Shown here piece by piece: positions 18,400 through 27,502 of a DNA stretch of 64,000 bases. This DNA comes from Sulfobacillus sp. Lineage in GTDB: Bacteria; Bacillota; Sulfobacillia; Sulfobacillales; Sulfobacillaceae. The DNA is taken from assembly GCA_027343695.1 (NCBI GenBank), contig DAHWKJ010000081.1, forward strand, positions 1 through 64,000, read 5' to 3'. Under the pieces are notes generated by a model. It was not told the origin of the DNA. It made no database searches and worked only from the letters and a program-made list of their open reading frames with translations. How positions within the stretch are numbered: the stretch's first letter is position 1; each line of letters starts with the position of its first letter. The translations under genes were made by a program, and so were the position numbers.

Positions 18400-18801
18400 A
18401 TGATGTCTGATCAGTTTCTCGTGATTGTGGAAGGAAAGAACGATAAACGCCAAATTCAGCGGGTATTACCCGACAACGTGGTGATTGCCACCACTTTTGG
18501 GATTCCTAATGCGGAGCGTTTAGAGCGTATTCGGCATGCGGCTGAGAATCGGACCGTAATCATTTTGACGGACCAAGATGCCGCCGGCAGACGAATTCGG
18601 CGCAGCGTTCTTGAGATGATTCCTGACGCGATTAATATCTATACAAAGTCCGGGTACAATGGGGTAGAGCATACGCCATTGGAATATCTAGAAGAACGAT
18701 TCCGAAAAGTAGGAATTCTTTCAGAGGACGCGGTCCAATACGACAACGGATGGGAGCAGACCGGTGCAACAGGCGATTTGGACGATTACGACACAGAATG
18801 A
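18400..18801 (+). CDS. Small Toprim-domain protein
   Basis: The product is essentially a single Toprim domain, the metal-dependent fold of primases, topoisomerases, RNase M5 and OLD nucleases. The conserved glutamate is in VIVEGKNDK near residue 11, and the D-x-D pair is in ILTDQDAAGRRIRR near residue 55. RNase M5 (about 180 residues) has an extra C-terminal domain, which is missing here, so I leave it unnamed. The open frame begins at 18382, but AGAGGTG is best spaced for ATG 18400 or 18403. Its last 38 bases overlap the peptide deformylase gene, so the two are coupled. Confidence 0.75.
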   Translation: MMSDQFLVIVEGKNDKRQIQRVLPDNVVIATTFGIPNAERLERIRHAAENRTVIILTDQDAAGRRIRRSVLEMIPDAINIYTKSGYNGVEHTPLEYLEERFRKVGILSEDAVQYDNGWEQTGATGDLDDYDTE

Positions 18802-19354
18802 TTTCTTGCGACAACGAACAGTGAAGGTTAAACAGGTAGGCCGTGCAGTGTCTCGGGTGACCAGGGATCTGGTTGATACGTGGGACACGGTGGCGGCGCA
18901 TGGGATTGCAGCGCCGCAAATCGGGAGCGATTGGCGGATTTTTATCTGGAAGGGAGGGGACATGGAGGAGCCCGAAATTATCGTCAATCCCAAGATTATC
19001 AAGGCACGTGGGGAATTGACGGATTTCGATGGATGCCTTAGTGTTCCCGGCATTTATGGGGTGACCCGGAGAGCTGCGGAAATTGAGATAACTGCATGGG
19101 ACCAGCACGGGTCTCCGATCCGGCGCAGTTTCGAAGGATTTGACGCCCGCATCATTCAGCATGAGGTGGATCATCTCGAAGGCGTACTTTTCATCGATCG
19201 GCTTGACTCGCTTGACGGGCTTTACACGTTGGAGTCCGTACACGAAGCAGGAACACGAGAGACATACCAGGAAAAACGCCCTCTTACTCCTGCAGTGCAA
19301 GATTTTATTGAGCGCATGCGCAGGCCGATTCCGGGACACGCCTTGATCTGGTAA
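18764..19354 (+). CDS. def: Peptide deformylase
   Basis: A metalloenzyme that removes the formyl group from nascent proteins. The three motifs are present: HGIAAPQIG near residue 46, DGCLSVPG near residue 90 and QHEVDHLEG near residue 128. The metal ligands are the cysteine of motif 2 and the two histidines of motif 3, with the catalytic glutamate in HEVDH. Motif 2 reads DGCLS instead of the usual EGCLS, a conservative change. At 196 residues it has a C-terminal tail beyond the core. The GTG start has GGGAG upstream and lies inside the Toprim gene. No methionyl-tRNA formyltransferase gene is nearby. Confidence 0.88.
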   Translation: MQQAIWTITTQNDFLRQRTVKVKQVGRAVSRVTRDLVDTWDTVAAHGIAAPQIGSDWRIFIWKGGDMEEPEIIVNPKIIKARGELTDFDGCLSVPGIYGVTRRAAEIEITAWDQHGSPIRRSFEGFDARIIQHEVDHLEGVLFIDRLDSLDGLYTLESVHEAGTRETYQEKRPLTPAVQDFIERMRRPIPGHALIW

Positions 19355-19396
19355 GCCCACACGCAATCAATGGCACGAATACGTAGGAGGTTGCAA

Positions 19397-21979
19397 ATGG
19401 CATCACTGGGAGAGCAAAAACTGTGGGGAGCCTTACCGCGCACGACGACGGGCGAGATTGCTCGCATGACCCCTGAGACCCGTAAGCAGCTGACTCAGCG
19501 ACTCTCGCATTTTATTTCCTCGGACCGGCTGTTGTCGGATCCCGATCGCTTACTGGCTTACAGCTATGATGCCACGGGGGAGCGCCATCGGCCCGACTTA
19601 GTGGTCTTACCAGACTCTGTGGCGGAAGCCGTCAAGGTGATGGAGATAGCCCATGCGGAGCACGCGATTGTGATCGGCAGAGGATCAGGGTCTAATCTCA
19701 GTGGAGGAACGATGCCGGTGGTGGGGGGCATCATCATTGCCTTTAGTCGCTTAAAGGCCATATTGGAGATCGACCGAGATAACCGCCGTGTGGTGATGGA
19801 ACCTGGCGTCGTGAATGCGGATTTACAAACCCGGCTGCGGAGCTTCGGATTTTTTTATGCGCCGGACCCGTCGAGTCATCGGATTGCGACCATTGGGGGA
19901 AATGTTGCGGAAAATTCTGGTGGTCCTCACTGTGTTAAATACGGGGTGACGACCAACCATGTGCTGGCGTTAGATCTGATGATGGCAGATGGCACCTTGC
20001 GAAGCACGCCACAAGTCGGGGCATCACGTAACGGGCTAGATTGGACTGGATTACTGGTCGGGTCGGAAGGAACTCTAGCGATGGTGGTCGGAATCACCGC
20101 GACGATCACACCCATGCCAATTGCAATTCGAACCATGTTAGCGGTGTTTTCTTCGCTGGACGATGCGGTTCGTTGTGTGGCGGCTATCGTGGCCGCCAAA
20201 ATTGTTCCAGCGACCTTGGAACTCTTGGACCGTGCGTCCCTTGAAATCATTGAACCCTTTGTACATGCCGGATACCCTGTGGGAGCCGAAGCCGTCTTGT
20301 TGATGGAAGTCGACGGGGATGAAGTAACCCTTGAGCATGATGTGCGGACCATTCAGCAGGTGGCCGAAGAATCCGGAGCCGTGGAATTCCGGCTGGCAAC
20401 CAGCGCGCAAGAAGCGGAGGCGCTCTGGAAGGGCCGTCGTGCCCATTACGGTGCGGCTGCCAGATTGGCACCGCATCTTTGGGTTCAGGACGTCACGGTG
20501 CCGCGTCCATTACTGCCGAACATGATGCGAGACGTCATTGCGATTGGGGAACGCCATGGCTTTCAGATTCTAACCGTCGCTCATGTGGGGGACGGTAATC
20601 TACATCCTGTAATCAGTTACGATCCGTCCGACCCGGATGCGGTGGAGCGGATGCGTAAGGCCGACCATGAAATTTTAAAGGCTTGCGTTCGCTACGGGGG
20701 CTCGATTACCGGCGAGCATGGTATCGGGATTGATAAAGTCGACAATTTGTCGCTGATGTATACCGACGACGAACTAGGATTGATGCAAGGTATCAAAGCG
20801 ATTTGGGATCCCTCCAAGCGGTTGAATCCGCTGAAGGCAATCCTCGCACCCCACACACTGATGTCAGAACCGGCACCTTCGTCCTATGATCTAAAGCCCT
20901 TCATGCGCCCGGAGTCGCTCGCCGAGGGGCAGGATCTGGTACGTGCCGCGTATTATCAAAGTCAGCCCCTCACCATTCGTGGCAGCGGGTGTCGCGGTTC
21001 GATGTGGGCACCACACCCTCGGGGATGGATTCTCGACCTGGGTGCATGGAATCGTCTAATCGATTTTGATAAAGAGAATCTGACCATTGAAGTAGAAGCT
21101 GGCTTTAAAGCCAATGACCTGGCTCTTTTGTTGCGAGATGAGGGTCTTTATCTCCCCGGGGTTCACCAGGGCCAGCCGGACACCATCGGCGGATTGATAG
21201 CCGCTAACGTAAGGGCGATTCAAAGCCCCCAAACGTGGCGGGACTGGGTGCTAGGCGTGGAATGGATTGATGGTCGTGGTCGACGGTTGCGGTTTGGACG
21301 TAAGACCATGAAAAACGTCGCGGGTTATGATGTGCCGAAGTTGGCCCCCGGTAGCGAGGGGCGGCTCGGGATTGTGGCCCGTATCATTTTGAGGTTGCGA
21401 CCGTTGCCGGTGCGACCTTGGGCTGCCGTGGGAGCCCATTCCGATCCCAGAGTACTGTTGGAGTTTAGCCAAGCGTTACTGCAAAAGCCTTGGAGACCTG
21501 AAACACTGGTTGTGGTTCGCGCAGCGAGCCAAGACTGGTCGCTGTGGATGGCGGGCGTTTCTGCTACGAGTGAAGCCTGGGTCAAAAATCTCGCAGACGC
21601 ATATCAGATGACGGTCACATTTTTACCGGACCCAGAAGCGGCACCAGCACGATGGGAGTCGCTGCGTGATGAGTGGTGGGCGCAAGCGGTCACCCAACGT
21701 CGTTACGTTGACGGCTCGGTTCTCCCCTCCCAATTGCGGGCGATCAGCGACGCGTGTGCGTCTGGTCATGGGCCTGTGGTACTCTTCCCCTATACAGGCT
21801 GTTACGAAATATATGGTGTAGTGGGTGCCGACGTTCCGCGCGTTACCAATCGCGTTGAGGGAACAGCGCTGTGGCGGACCAAGGCTCATGAGTGGGAAGA
21901 TATTGAATCTCGTACCGTCCGCCTCTTCGATCCTCGGGGACTTTTTAGCCTAGAGAAGGATGTGACGTATGGCTTTTGA
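19397..21979 (+). CDS. Fused GlcD-GlcE-like FAD-linked glycolate/lactate oxidase
   Basis: A two-part flavoprotein of 860 residues. The first half (about 1-470) is a complete GlcD-type subunit: FAD-binding PCMH domain with IVIGRGSGSNLSGGTMP near residue 95 and IGGNVAENSGGPHCVKYGV near residue 168, then the FAD-oxidase C-domain with HVGDGNLHPV and GSITGEHGIG. The second half (about 490-860) is a second PCMH domain of GlcE type with TIRGSGCRGSMW, HQGQPDTIGGLIAANV and KNVAGYDVPKL. In E. coli these are separate proteins. AGGAGG lies seven bases before the ATG at 19397. It overlaps glcF by 11 bases, completing an oxidase that would feed electrons from a 2-hydroxyacid to the respiratory chain. Confidence 0.88.
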   Translation: MASLGEQKLWGALPRTTTGEIARMTPETRKQLTQRLSHFISSDRLLSDPDRLLAYSYDATGERHRPDLVVLPDSVAEAVKVMEIAHAEHAIVIGRGSGSNLSGGTMPVVGGIIIAFSRLKAILEIDRDNRRVVMEPGVVNADLQTRLRSFGFFYAPDPSSHRIATIGGNVAENSGGPHCVKYGVTTNHVLALDLMMADGTLRSTPQVGASRNGLDWTGLLVGSEGTLAMVVGITATITPMPIAIRTMLAVFSSLDDAVRCVAAIVAAKIVPATLELLDRASLEIIEPFVHAGYPVGAEAVLLMEVDGDEVTLEHDVRTIQQVAEESGAVEFRLATSAQEAEALWKGRRAHYGAAARLAPHLWVQDVTVPRPLLPNMMRDVIAIGERHGFQILTVAHVGDGNLHPVISYDPSDPDAVERMRKADHEILKACVRYGGSITGEHGIGIDKVDNLSLMYTDDELGLMQGIKAIWDPSKRLNPLKAILAPHTLMSEPAPSSYDLKPFMRPESLAEGQDLVRAAYYQSQPLTIRGSGCRGSMWAPHPRGWILDLGAWNRLIDFDKENLTIEVEAGFKANDLALLLRDEGLYLPGVHQGQPDTIGGLIAANVRAIQSPQTWRDWVLGVEWIDGRGRRLRFGRKTMKNVAGYDVPKLAPGSEGRLGIVARIILRLRPLPVRPWAAVGAHSDPRVLLEFSQALLQKPWRPETLVVVRAASQDWSLWMAGVSATSEAWVKNLADAYQMTVTFLPDPEAAPARWESLRDEWWAQAVTQRRYVDGSVLPSQLRAISDACASGHGPVVLFPYTGCYEIYGVVGADVPRVTNRVEGTALWRTKAHEWEDIESRTVRLFDPRGLFSLEKDVTYGF

Positions 21980-23198
21980 TGAAATCTTGCTCGAAACCGA
22001 TCAGTGTAATAAGTGTGGGTTCTGTTTACCGGCATGTCCAACTTATCAGATTACCGGGAACGAGTTGGCGTCGCCTCGGGGCCGGATCGCCATGGTGGAA
22101 GCGCTAGCGCGTGGGGAAATTGGGGTCGGCCCAGGTCTCAGCGAATCTTTAGACTATTGTCTTGGGTGTCGAGCCTGTGAAACAGCATGTCCGTCCGGGG
22201 TGCATTATGGGGTGATTTTAGAAGCGGGAAGAACGAGACTTCGAGAGGAGCGAGGAGGCTCTGGGCGAGAACCGTGGTTGGTGCGTCAAGCGCTACGGCA
22301 GGTTGGGAATCCCCGTCGATTGGCGCGCATGATAGGCTTGGCTCGCCGGCTTAAAGACTTCCCCATGCCAAGAAAACTCAAACGATTTACGCCGATGCTA
22401 GGCCCGACTCAAAGCGTACCAGCTCCCATCCAGTCAATAGCTTCCCCAACGAGCCCTTCGGTACAATTTTTCAACGGTTGTGTGATGAGTGCGGTATTTC
22501 CAGAGGCGAATCAGGCCGCGCGTAATCTCCTGGTGATGTCTGGGGTTGTCGTGCAAGAGCCATCAAACCAATCCTGTTGTGGGGCCTTACACTGGCATGC
22601 AGGGGATAAGGAGACAGCGATGGGGTTTGCAAAACGCAATATTGTAAGTTTTGAGGACAACCCGGGATGGGTCGTGAACACGGCTGGCGGGTGCGGCGCT
22701 ATGCTTTTAGAGTATCGAACACTCTTGGCCGATGACCGAGACTGGCAGGAACGGGCAGAGCGTTTTAGCGCACGCGTGCGCGACTGGTCCACGGTGCTGA
22801 TGCAACTGGGACAACCCCTGCGGATGAGAGGACAACGTGAGCGCGTTACGTTACAAAACTCATGTCATCTAGTGAATGTCGAAAAGGCCGGGGACGACGC
22901 AGTGGCGCTTCTTGAGCAGATTCAGGATCACGAATTTAGTCCGATAGCGGGACAGAACACGTGTTGTGGGTCGGCGGGAGTATACAACTTGACACATCCC
23001 GATTGGGCTCTGAAGATCCTCGACCAAAAGATGGCAGACGTGCGCACGGTGTCTCCGCAACGGATTCTGGTAAATAATCCGGGATGCCAGTTGCAAATGC
23101 AGTGGGGAGCTCAACGGATCGCAGACGACTTGACGGTCGAGGTAGAACATTTGGCAACCTACACCTATCGCGCGGCGATGCGGGGCCGTCAACCATAA
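21969..23198 (+). CDS. glcF: Glycolate oxidase iron-sulfur subunit
   Basis: The electron-transfer subunit of glycolate oxidase (409 residues). The N-terminus has two ferredoxin-type 4Fe-4S motifs, CNKCGFCLPACPTY near residue 12 and CLGCRACETACPSG near residue 62. Two CCG-type cysteine-rich domains follow, with QSCCGALHWHAGD near residue 198 and NTCCGSAGVYN near residue 333, typical of GlcF and heterodisulfide reductase-like proteins. Its ATG lies inside the end of the GlcD-GlcE gene, an 11-base overlap that indicates coupled synthesis of a two-protein complex. The substrate could be glycolate or lactate; sequence alone does not decide. Confidence 0.9.
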   Translation: MAFDEILLETDQCNKCGFCLPACPTYQITGNELASPRGRIAMVEALARGEIGVGPGLSESLDYCLGCRACETACPSGVHYGVILEAGRTRLREERGGSGREPWLVRQALRQVGNPRRLARMIGLARRLKDFPMPRKLKRFTPMLGPTQSVPAPIQSIASPTSPSVQFFNGCVMSAVFPEANQAARNLLVMSGVVVQEPSNQSCCGALHWHAGDKETAMGFAKRNIVSFEDNPGWVVNTAGGCGAMLLEYRTLLADDRDWQERAERFSARVRDWSTVLMQLGQPLRMRGQRERVTLQNSCHLVNVEKAGDDAVALLEQIQDHEFSPIAGQNTCCGSAGVYNLTHPDWALKILDQKMADVRTVSPQRILVNNPGCQLQMQWGAQRIADDLTVEVEHLATYTYRAAMRGRQP

Positions 23199-23258
23199 TA
23201 ATTTAGGCCATAGGTGGCACACTCTTCAAAGATATTAGGTCAATTGAGGGGTGTAGGC

Positions 23259-24005
23259 ATGTCTACGACGACGGGATCCACCGGTCGTACCAAATGGAAG
23301 ACCACTAAAAACGCCGAGCGGGCATCGAAATCGCGCGGGGCGATCATACGTGAAGGAATTTTTGGGATTAATGATGGTCTCGTAGCAACGGTCGGATTAG
23401 TCTCGGGGGAAGCGTTGTCCGGTCAGACCCACGGCGCGATCCTTATCGCGGCACTGTCGGCCGTGGGCGCCGCTATCGTATCCATGTCGGTGGGATCTTA
23501 CCTCGCCACGACTTCGCAGAATGATTTCATGCGCCATCAAATCCGACAACAGGCCCTAGACCTAGAGCAACATCCGGGACGTGAGCGAGGAGAAGCTGGC
23601 GGGCTCTTAGAGGACATTGGAGTTCCTGCCCAGTCGGTGACCGTGGTGCTCGACAATATTGTACGTTCTCGTCCGCGGTGGTTGAAGTTCATGGTGCGCG
23701 AGGATCTTGGCATCCATGAACAGCATTTGGAGCCTCCCTTGAAAAATGCGTTGACCATGGGCGTAGCGGTCACCATCGGATCGATTCCCGCGGTGGTTCC
23801 CTATCTGTTGCCACTCGGTCCGATCGTCTCTCGGAATTTGAGTTGGGCGGCATCGGGCGTGGCGGCTCTGACTCTCGGGGGCCTCAAAGGACACTTTACG
23901 CAGAGTTCTATCCTAAAAAATGCCTTAGCATTCGGGTTTTTAGCGTCGGCGTCCGCCGCAGTGGGGGCAGGCATAGGTCTCTGGCTCGCACAACTGGGTG
24001 CCTAA
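23259..24005 (+). CDS. VIT1/CCC1 family divalent metal transporter
   Basis: Integral membrane protein of the vacuolar iron transporter family, which moves Fe2+ or Mn2+ out of the cytoplasm by H+ antiport in characterised members. The first membrane segment holds EGIFGINDGLVATVGLVSG near residue 30, followed by a second with SAVGAAIVSMSVGSYLATTSQ, a soluble charged region (about residues 90-155) matching the metal-binding helices, and three C-terminal segments. The open frame reaches back to 23214, but GAGGGG precedes the ATG at 23259, giving 248 residues. Fe2+ export or storage would suit an iron-oxidising lifestyle, but that link is inference. Confidence 0.85.
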   Translation: MSTTTGSTGRTKWKTTKNAERASKSRGAIIREGIFGINDGLVATVGLVSGEALSGQTHGAILIAALSAVGAAIVSMSVGSYLATTSQNDFMRHQIRQQALDLEQHPGRERGEAGGLLEDIGVPAQSVTVVLDNIVRSRPRWLKFMVREDLGIHEQHLEPPLKNALTMGVAVTIGSIPAVVPYLLPLGPIVSRNLSWAASGVAALTLGGLKGHFTQSSILKNALAFGFLASASAAVGAGIGLWLAQLGA

Positions 24006-24152
24006 GCACGGAATGCTGGGGGTCCCGTCCAAGAGTGACCTCCCGTAACCGACGACCCGTGAGTGCTTAGCGCATGGGGTATTTTAAGGACTCTAATGAA
24101 TGGGCCAAGGGGTTAAGACATCGCATCGGAGGGTTCACATTGGTTCGGATTG

Positions 24153-25211
24153 CTAGGGACCTGCCTTTTGCATGACGCGTCGAGCACGAGCGAATACCTG
24201 ATTGGGGCCGAATCGGGCAACCACATCGTCTCGTATGGTTTCGGCGTCCCAGGCCAACGGACCATGGGCAAGTGCCTGGGTGAGGGTGGTGGCCAGCGCT
24301 TCTACATCGCCAGGAGGACTCAACCAGCCGTTTTTTCCTGGAATGACAATATCTCTGGGCCCGGTAGGGCAATCGGTCGCAATGACTGGGATGCCTCGTA
24401 CCAAAGATTCCAAGAGCGCCATGGGAAAGCCCTCGAAATCTGAACTTAGGCAGAGGTAGCGCGGATTCAGCCCATCCCATGGCTCTTCTTTCCAAAGTCC
24501 CCAAGTGATTTTATGTCCGATCTCAAGGCGCCGTGCGAGGTCTTGCAGCATGGCCCGGTCCGGCCCGTCACCCACAATGGTCAGGTGCCAAGTGGGATGC
24601 GTTTGAAGCGCTAGGGCTTGAAAGAGTAAGTCAAGGCGCTTCTGGCGATTGTTGAGACGACCTATAAAGACCAGGGGGTTGCCTTTGTCATCAGGACGAG
24701 AAAGAGGTGGGATGGTTGGCAATGGATTATAAATCACCGTCGGCGTCGCTTGAGGATGAAGGGCCTGGATTTGATCTCGGATTCCGGTAGAGATGGCCAG
24801 ATGTCCATCTGCTTCCCGTAAATATTCCACGTTGGCGAGCGCGTCTAACGAAAAGTGGACCCACGACAAGACTTTTGGAACCTGTCCTCGGCGTGCTTTT
24901 AGTGCGGCCGCCACGAAAACCGGGTCCGTGGCTAAAATGATGTCTACCGGGTTTTTTTTCATCAGATGTCGGATAGCCCAGGTATAAAGCGGAAGTTTGG
25001 TTTTGAGTTGGAATCGCTTTCCAGTCCCTTGATCGATGGGCATGATGTGGTGGGGGAGATCCGCTAGCCAATGCCTATCGATGGGTGAGCCCATTGCCCA
25101 TACCTCTAAAAGATCTCCCGAGTGGTGAAAGGCCGCCTCGGCTAGGCTCCGAATTACGGTTTCCATGCCTCCTTTTCCTGATAAACGTCGGACAATGACC
25201 GCGATTTTCAT
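24153..25211 (-). CDS. GT4 family glycosyltransferase
   Basis: A GT-B glycosyltransferase of 352 residues. The N-terminus has the glycine-rich acceptor loop LSGKGGMETVIRSLAEAA near residue 10. The donor domain starts at VFIGRLNNRQKRLDLLFQAL near residue 180, has TIVGDGPDRAMLQDLA, and carries the catalytic EX7E-like stretch SSDFEGFPMALLESLVRGIP near residue 290. GGAGGG lies six bases before the ATG. It resembles enzymes adding hexoses to lipopolysaccharide-like or teichoic-type glycans; the sugar is not deducible. It is alone on the minus strand, with the 3' end about 150 bases from the metal transporter. Confidence 0.85.
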   Translation of the reverse strand: MKIAVIVRRLSGKGGMETVIRSLAEAAFHHSGDLLEVWAMGSPIDRHWLADLPHHIMPIDQGTGKRFQLKTKLPLYTWAIRHLMKKNPVDIILATDPVFVAAALKARRGQVPKVLSWVHFSLDALANVEYLREADGHLAISTGIRDQIQALHPQATPTVIYNPLPTIPPLSRPDDKGNPLVFIGRLNNRQKRLDLLFQALALQTHPTWHLTIVGDGPDRAMLQDLARRLEIGHKITWGLWKEEPWDGLNPRYLCLSSDFEGFPMALLESLVRGIPVIATDCPTGPRDIVIPGKNGWLSPPGDVEALATTLTQALAHGPLAWDAETIRDDVVARFGPNQVFARARRVMQKAGP

Positions 25212-25371
25212 AGGATGGCCCTCCCTGCTAGTCTTAACGCAATATCTGAGCGTAATTTTGCTGACCGACTTCGAGGTGAGAGCCGGCTTTTAGTAACCAT
25301 AAGCAGCGTCAACCTTAGGATAGATGGAGCAAGGGCACAATGTGGTGAAGTACGCCCTCATCGTAGGGGAT

Positions 25372-25983
25372 TTAGAGGGCGCTTATGGCATTCAAAATAT
25401 ACATGACCGCCAACATGCTTAGGATGCCCGCCCCCGTCGAAAGAATCACCTGACTCCACGTTGCGCGGTACACGTGCTGGGTAGCCCTTAGCACGCCGAC
25501 GATCAGGATACTGAGAGAGATGGCCATTCCCAGAAAGCCTAGAAGCGATGTTAACACAACGTAGGGCACGATCAGGCCGGATAGGACGATCATTTCGGTG
25601 CGAAGGTCGGTTACCGCGTAACGCTGTCGGGTGTTAGCGGACCGGCCCATGACCCAGTCAATCACCCAGGTCATGCCATAATAAAACAAAAAAGCCAGAA
25701 ATAGCGTATTGATGACAGCGGTCAGAATTAAAAGGAAGTGGAATCCGCTAAAGATCGTGAGAGCAATGGCACGGAGAATTCCGGCTCCCAAGGCGTTGCT
25801 CCATAACATACGCTCGGTCCACACCTGTCGGCCGGATAACTGCAGAGGATGAGCTAACATGCGCCTCCAATAGAGAACCAAATCGTCCCATTCATGGGGG
25901 CGCCCCGAGTTCTTGGGATGTCGCGAGCGCGACTGTCGTCGGCGACGTTGTTTATCGCGAAAGGAAATCAATTTTTTGGACAT
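25372..25983 (-). CDS. Hypothetical membrane protein
   Basis: I do not recognise the family. The N-terminal 35 residues are strongly basic (KQRRRRQSRSRHPK), then about residues 65-200 contain four or so hydrophobic segments, the clearest around IFSGFHFLLILTAVINTLF, IVLSGLIVPYVVLTSLLGFL and the C-terminal GAGILSMLAVMYILNAI. The layout resembles Yip1-type small membrane proteins, but no motif confirms it. GGGAGG precedes the ATG by six bases. It is divergent from ilvE with about 150 bases between starts, so the two promoters lie back to back. Confidence 0.6.
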   Translation of the reverse strand: MSKKLISFRDKQRRRRQSRSRHPKNSGRPHEWDDLVLYWRRMLAHPLQLSGRQVWTERMLWSNALGAGILRAIALTIFSGFHFLLILTAVINTLFLAFLFYYGMTWVIDWVMGRSANTRQRYAVTDLRTEMIVLSGLIVPYVVLTSLLGFLGMAISLSILIVGVLRATQHVYRATWSQVILSTGAGILSMLAVMYILNAISAL

Positions 25984-26136
25984 GGTGTGCCTCCCCGAAT
26001 TGCATTCATCATACCAAATTATACCGGGCTAGGGGAGTCTGCTTCGAGCGAGGTCTGGCCAGTTGGGCAGCCGTCAGTTACAATCAGGTCGATGATGTCT
26101 CAGCCTAGTGCCACATTGAAAAGAGGGGATTTCTCA

Positions 26137-27078
26137 ATGTCTTTAGCGTTTTTTAAAGGACGTTTCCTTCCGTTAGAAGAGGCCACAGTGTCCATTGCGA
26201 CGCACGCTCTTAATTACGGAACGGGGTGTTTTGAAGGGATTCGCGGATACTATAACGCTGAGCGACATACGCTCTATGTGCTGAAGTTGCGAGAGCACTA
26301 TGAGCGCTTCATGCGATCCTGCCGAATTATGCGCATTGATCCCGGGTATACCGTCGACGAACTCTGTGCGGCGACGATCCGGATCCTGAAGGAAAATAGA
26401 ACCCCTGGCGATGTGTACATTCGACCTTTGGCGTTTAAGGCCGACCCTGTCATTAAAGTGACCCTCGATGGGGTCGGTGACGCGGTGGGAATCTTTACCG
26501 TGCCTTTGGGTGACTACTTACCCATCAATGGGATTCATGTGATGATCAGCGCATGGCGTCGCGTGGAGGATAATGCGATACCATCGCGCGCTAAGATTAC
26601 AGGTTCTTATGTCAACACGGCTTTAGCGGTAGCGGATGCCCACTACGCGGGATTTGACGACGCGATTTTTCTCAGCGAAGACGGGCATGTGGCGGAGGGC
26701 AGTGCAGCCAACTTGTTTTTGGTGCGGGATGGGGTCTTGGTCACGACTCCGGGTACCGAAAACATACTGGAAGGCATCACCCGCAATGGAATTTTGCAGT
26801 TCGCAGCAGATCTTGAAATTCCCAGCCAAGTGCGGGCCATCGATCGGACGGAACTTTATGTCGCGGACGAGCTGTTTCTAGTGGGCACGGGTGTTCAAGT
26901 GGCTCCGATAACTCGAATTGACCATCGAACGGTTGGCACGGGAGACGTGGGACCTGTCACCAGTCGGCTGCAAAGTCTTTACTTCGATGTGGCACACGGC
27001 TTACTGCATCGGTACGACGATTGGCTTACGGCCGTCGACTATGAGAAATCTGAAAAGGGGGCCGATATCCTTGAATGA
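26137..27078 (+). CDS. ilvE: Branched-chain amino acid aminotransferase
   Basis: A class IV (fold type IV) PLP aminotransferase that interconverts valine, leucine and isoleucine with their keto acids. Seen are THALNYGTGCFEGIRGYY near residue 24, the PLP lysine in SRAKITGSYVN near residue 155, DDAIFLSEDGHVAEGSAANLF near residue 175 and the C-terminal ELFLVGTGVQVAPI. It has 313 residues. The open frame extends upstream to 25894 through the promoter of the divergent gene; GAGGGG before the ATG at 26137 marks the real start. It overlaps the next gene by eight bases and heads a run of co-directional genes to 31.5 kb. Confidence 0.9.
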   Translation: MSLAFFKGRFLPLEEATVSIATHALNYGTGCFEGIRGYYNAERHTLYVLKLREHYERFMRSCRIMRIDPGYTVDELCAATIRILKENRTPGDVYIRPLAFKADPVIKVTLDGVGDAVGIFTVPLGDYLPINGIHVMISAWRRVEDNAIPSRAKITGSYVNTALAVADAHYAGFDDAIFLSEDGHVAEGSAANLFLVRDGVLVTTPGTENILEGITRNGILQFAADLEIPSQVRAIDRTELYVADELFLVGTGVQVAPITRIDHRTVGTGDVGPVTSRLQSLYFDVAHGLLHRYDDWLTAVDYEKSEKGADILE

Positions 27079-27502
27079 TACCGATCTCAAAACATTAACC
27101 GCGCCAGGACAGACCATTGCGGTCGTGGGGCTATCCCCTAATCCGGACCGTGCTAGTCATGAGGTCGCACGCTACCTTCAAGAGCATGGATTTCGGGTGG
27201 TTCCGGTACGTCCGGGGATTGACGAGATCCTAGGGCAAAAAGCTTATGCTCGGTTGGAGGATATACCGGAACATGTCGATATCGTGGATGTGTTTCGGAA
27301 AGCGGAAGACACTCCTCCCGTGGCAGAATCGGCCGTTCGGATCGGCGCTGGAGCGCTATGGCTCCAACTTGGGATTGAGAATGAAGTGGCGGCTTCAATC
27401 GCCGCTACCGGTGGGTTGCAAGTTGTCCAGAATCGATGCATGAAACTTGAACACCAGCGCCTATGGGCATCTGGCGAGAACGGGAGCGCAGACCATGGGT
27501 AA
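27071..27502 (+). CDS. CoA-binding protein (YccU-like)
   Basis: A small Rossmann-fold protein of the YccU/CoA-binding family, homologous to the CoA-binding domain of succinyl-CoA synthetase. VVGLSPNPDRASHEVARYL near residue 18 is the nucleotide loop, followed by VVPVRP, HVDIVDVFRKAED near residue 70 and ALWLQLGIENE near residue 100. It ends with NRCMKLEHQR, a typical family C-terminus. The start is a TTG at 27071 with AAGGGGG upstream, inside the end of ilvE, so it is coupled to it (143 residues). The next gene begins eight bases before this one stops. The physiological ligand and role are unknown. Confidence 0.8.
   Translation: MNDTDLKTLTAPGQTIAVVGLSPNPDRASHEVARYLQEHGFRVVPVRPGIDEILGQKAYARLEDIPEHVDIVDVFRKAEDTPPVAESAVRIGAGALWLQLGIENEVAASIAATGGLQVVQNRCMKLEHQRLWASGENGSADHG

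Noticed and set aside
18632-19366. A 244-codon minus-strand ORF opposite the Toprim and deformylase genes
   Set aside because: It is the complement of two well-supported genes with clear motifs; its product is proline- and arginine-rich without family resemblance.
24020-24055. Hairpin GGGGGTC/GACCTCC downstream of the metal transporter
   Set aside because: Seven pairs with a long loop and no T-run, so not convincing as a terminator.
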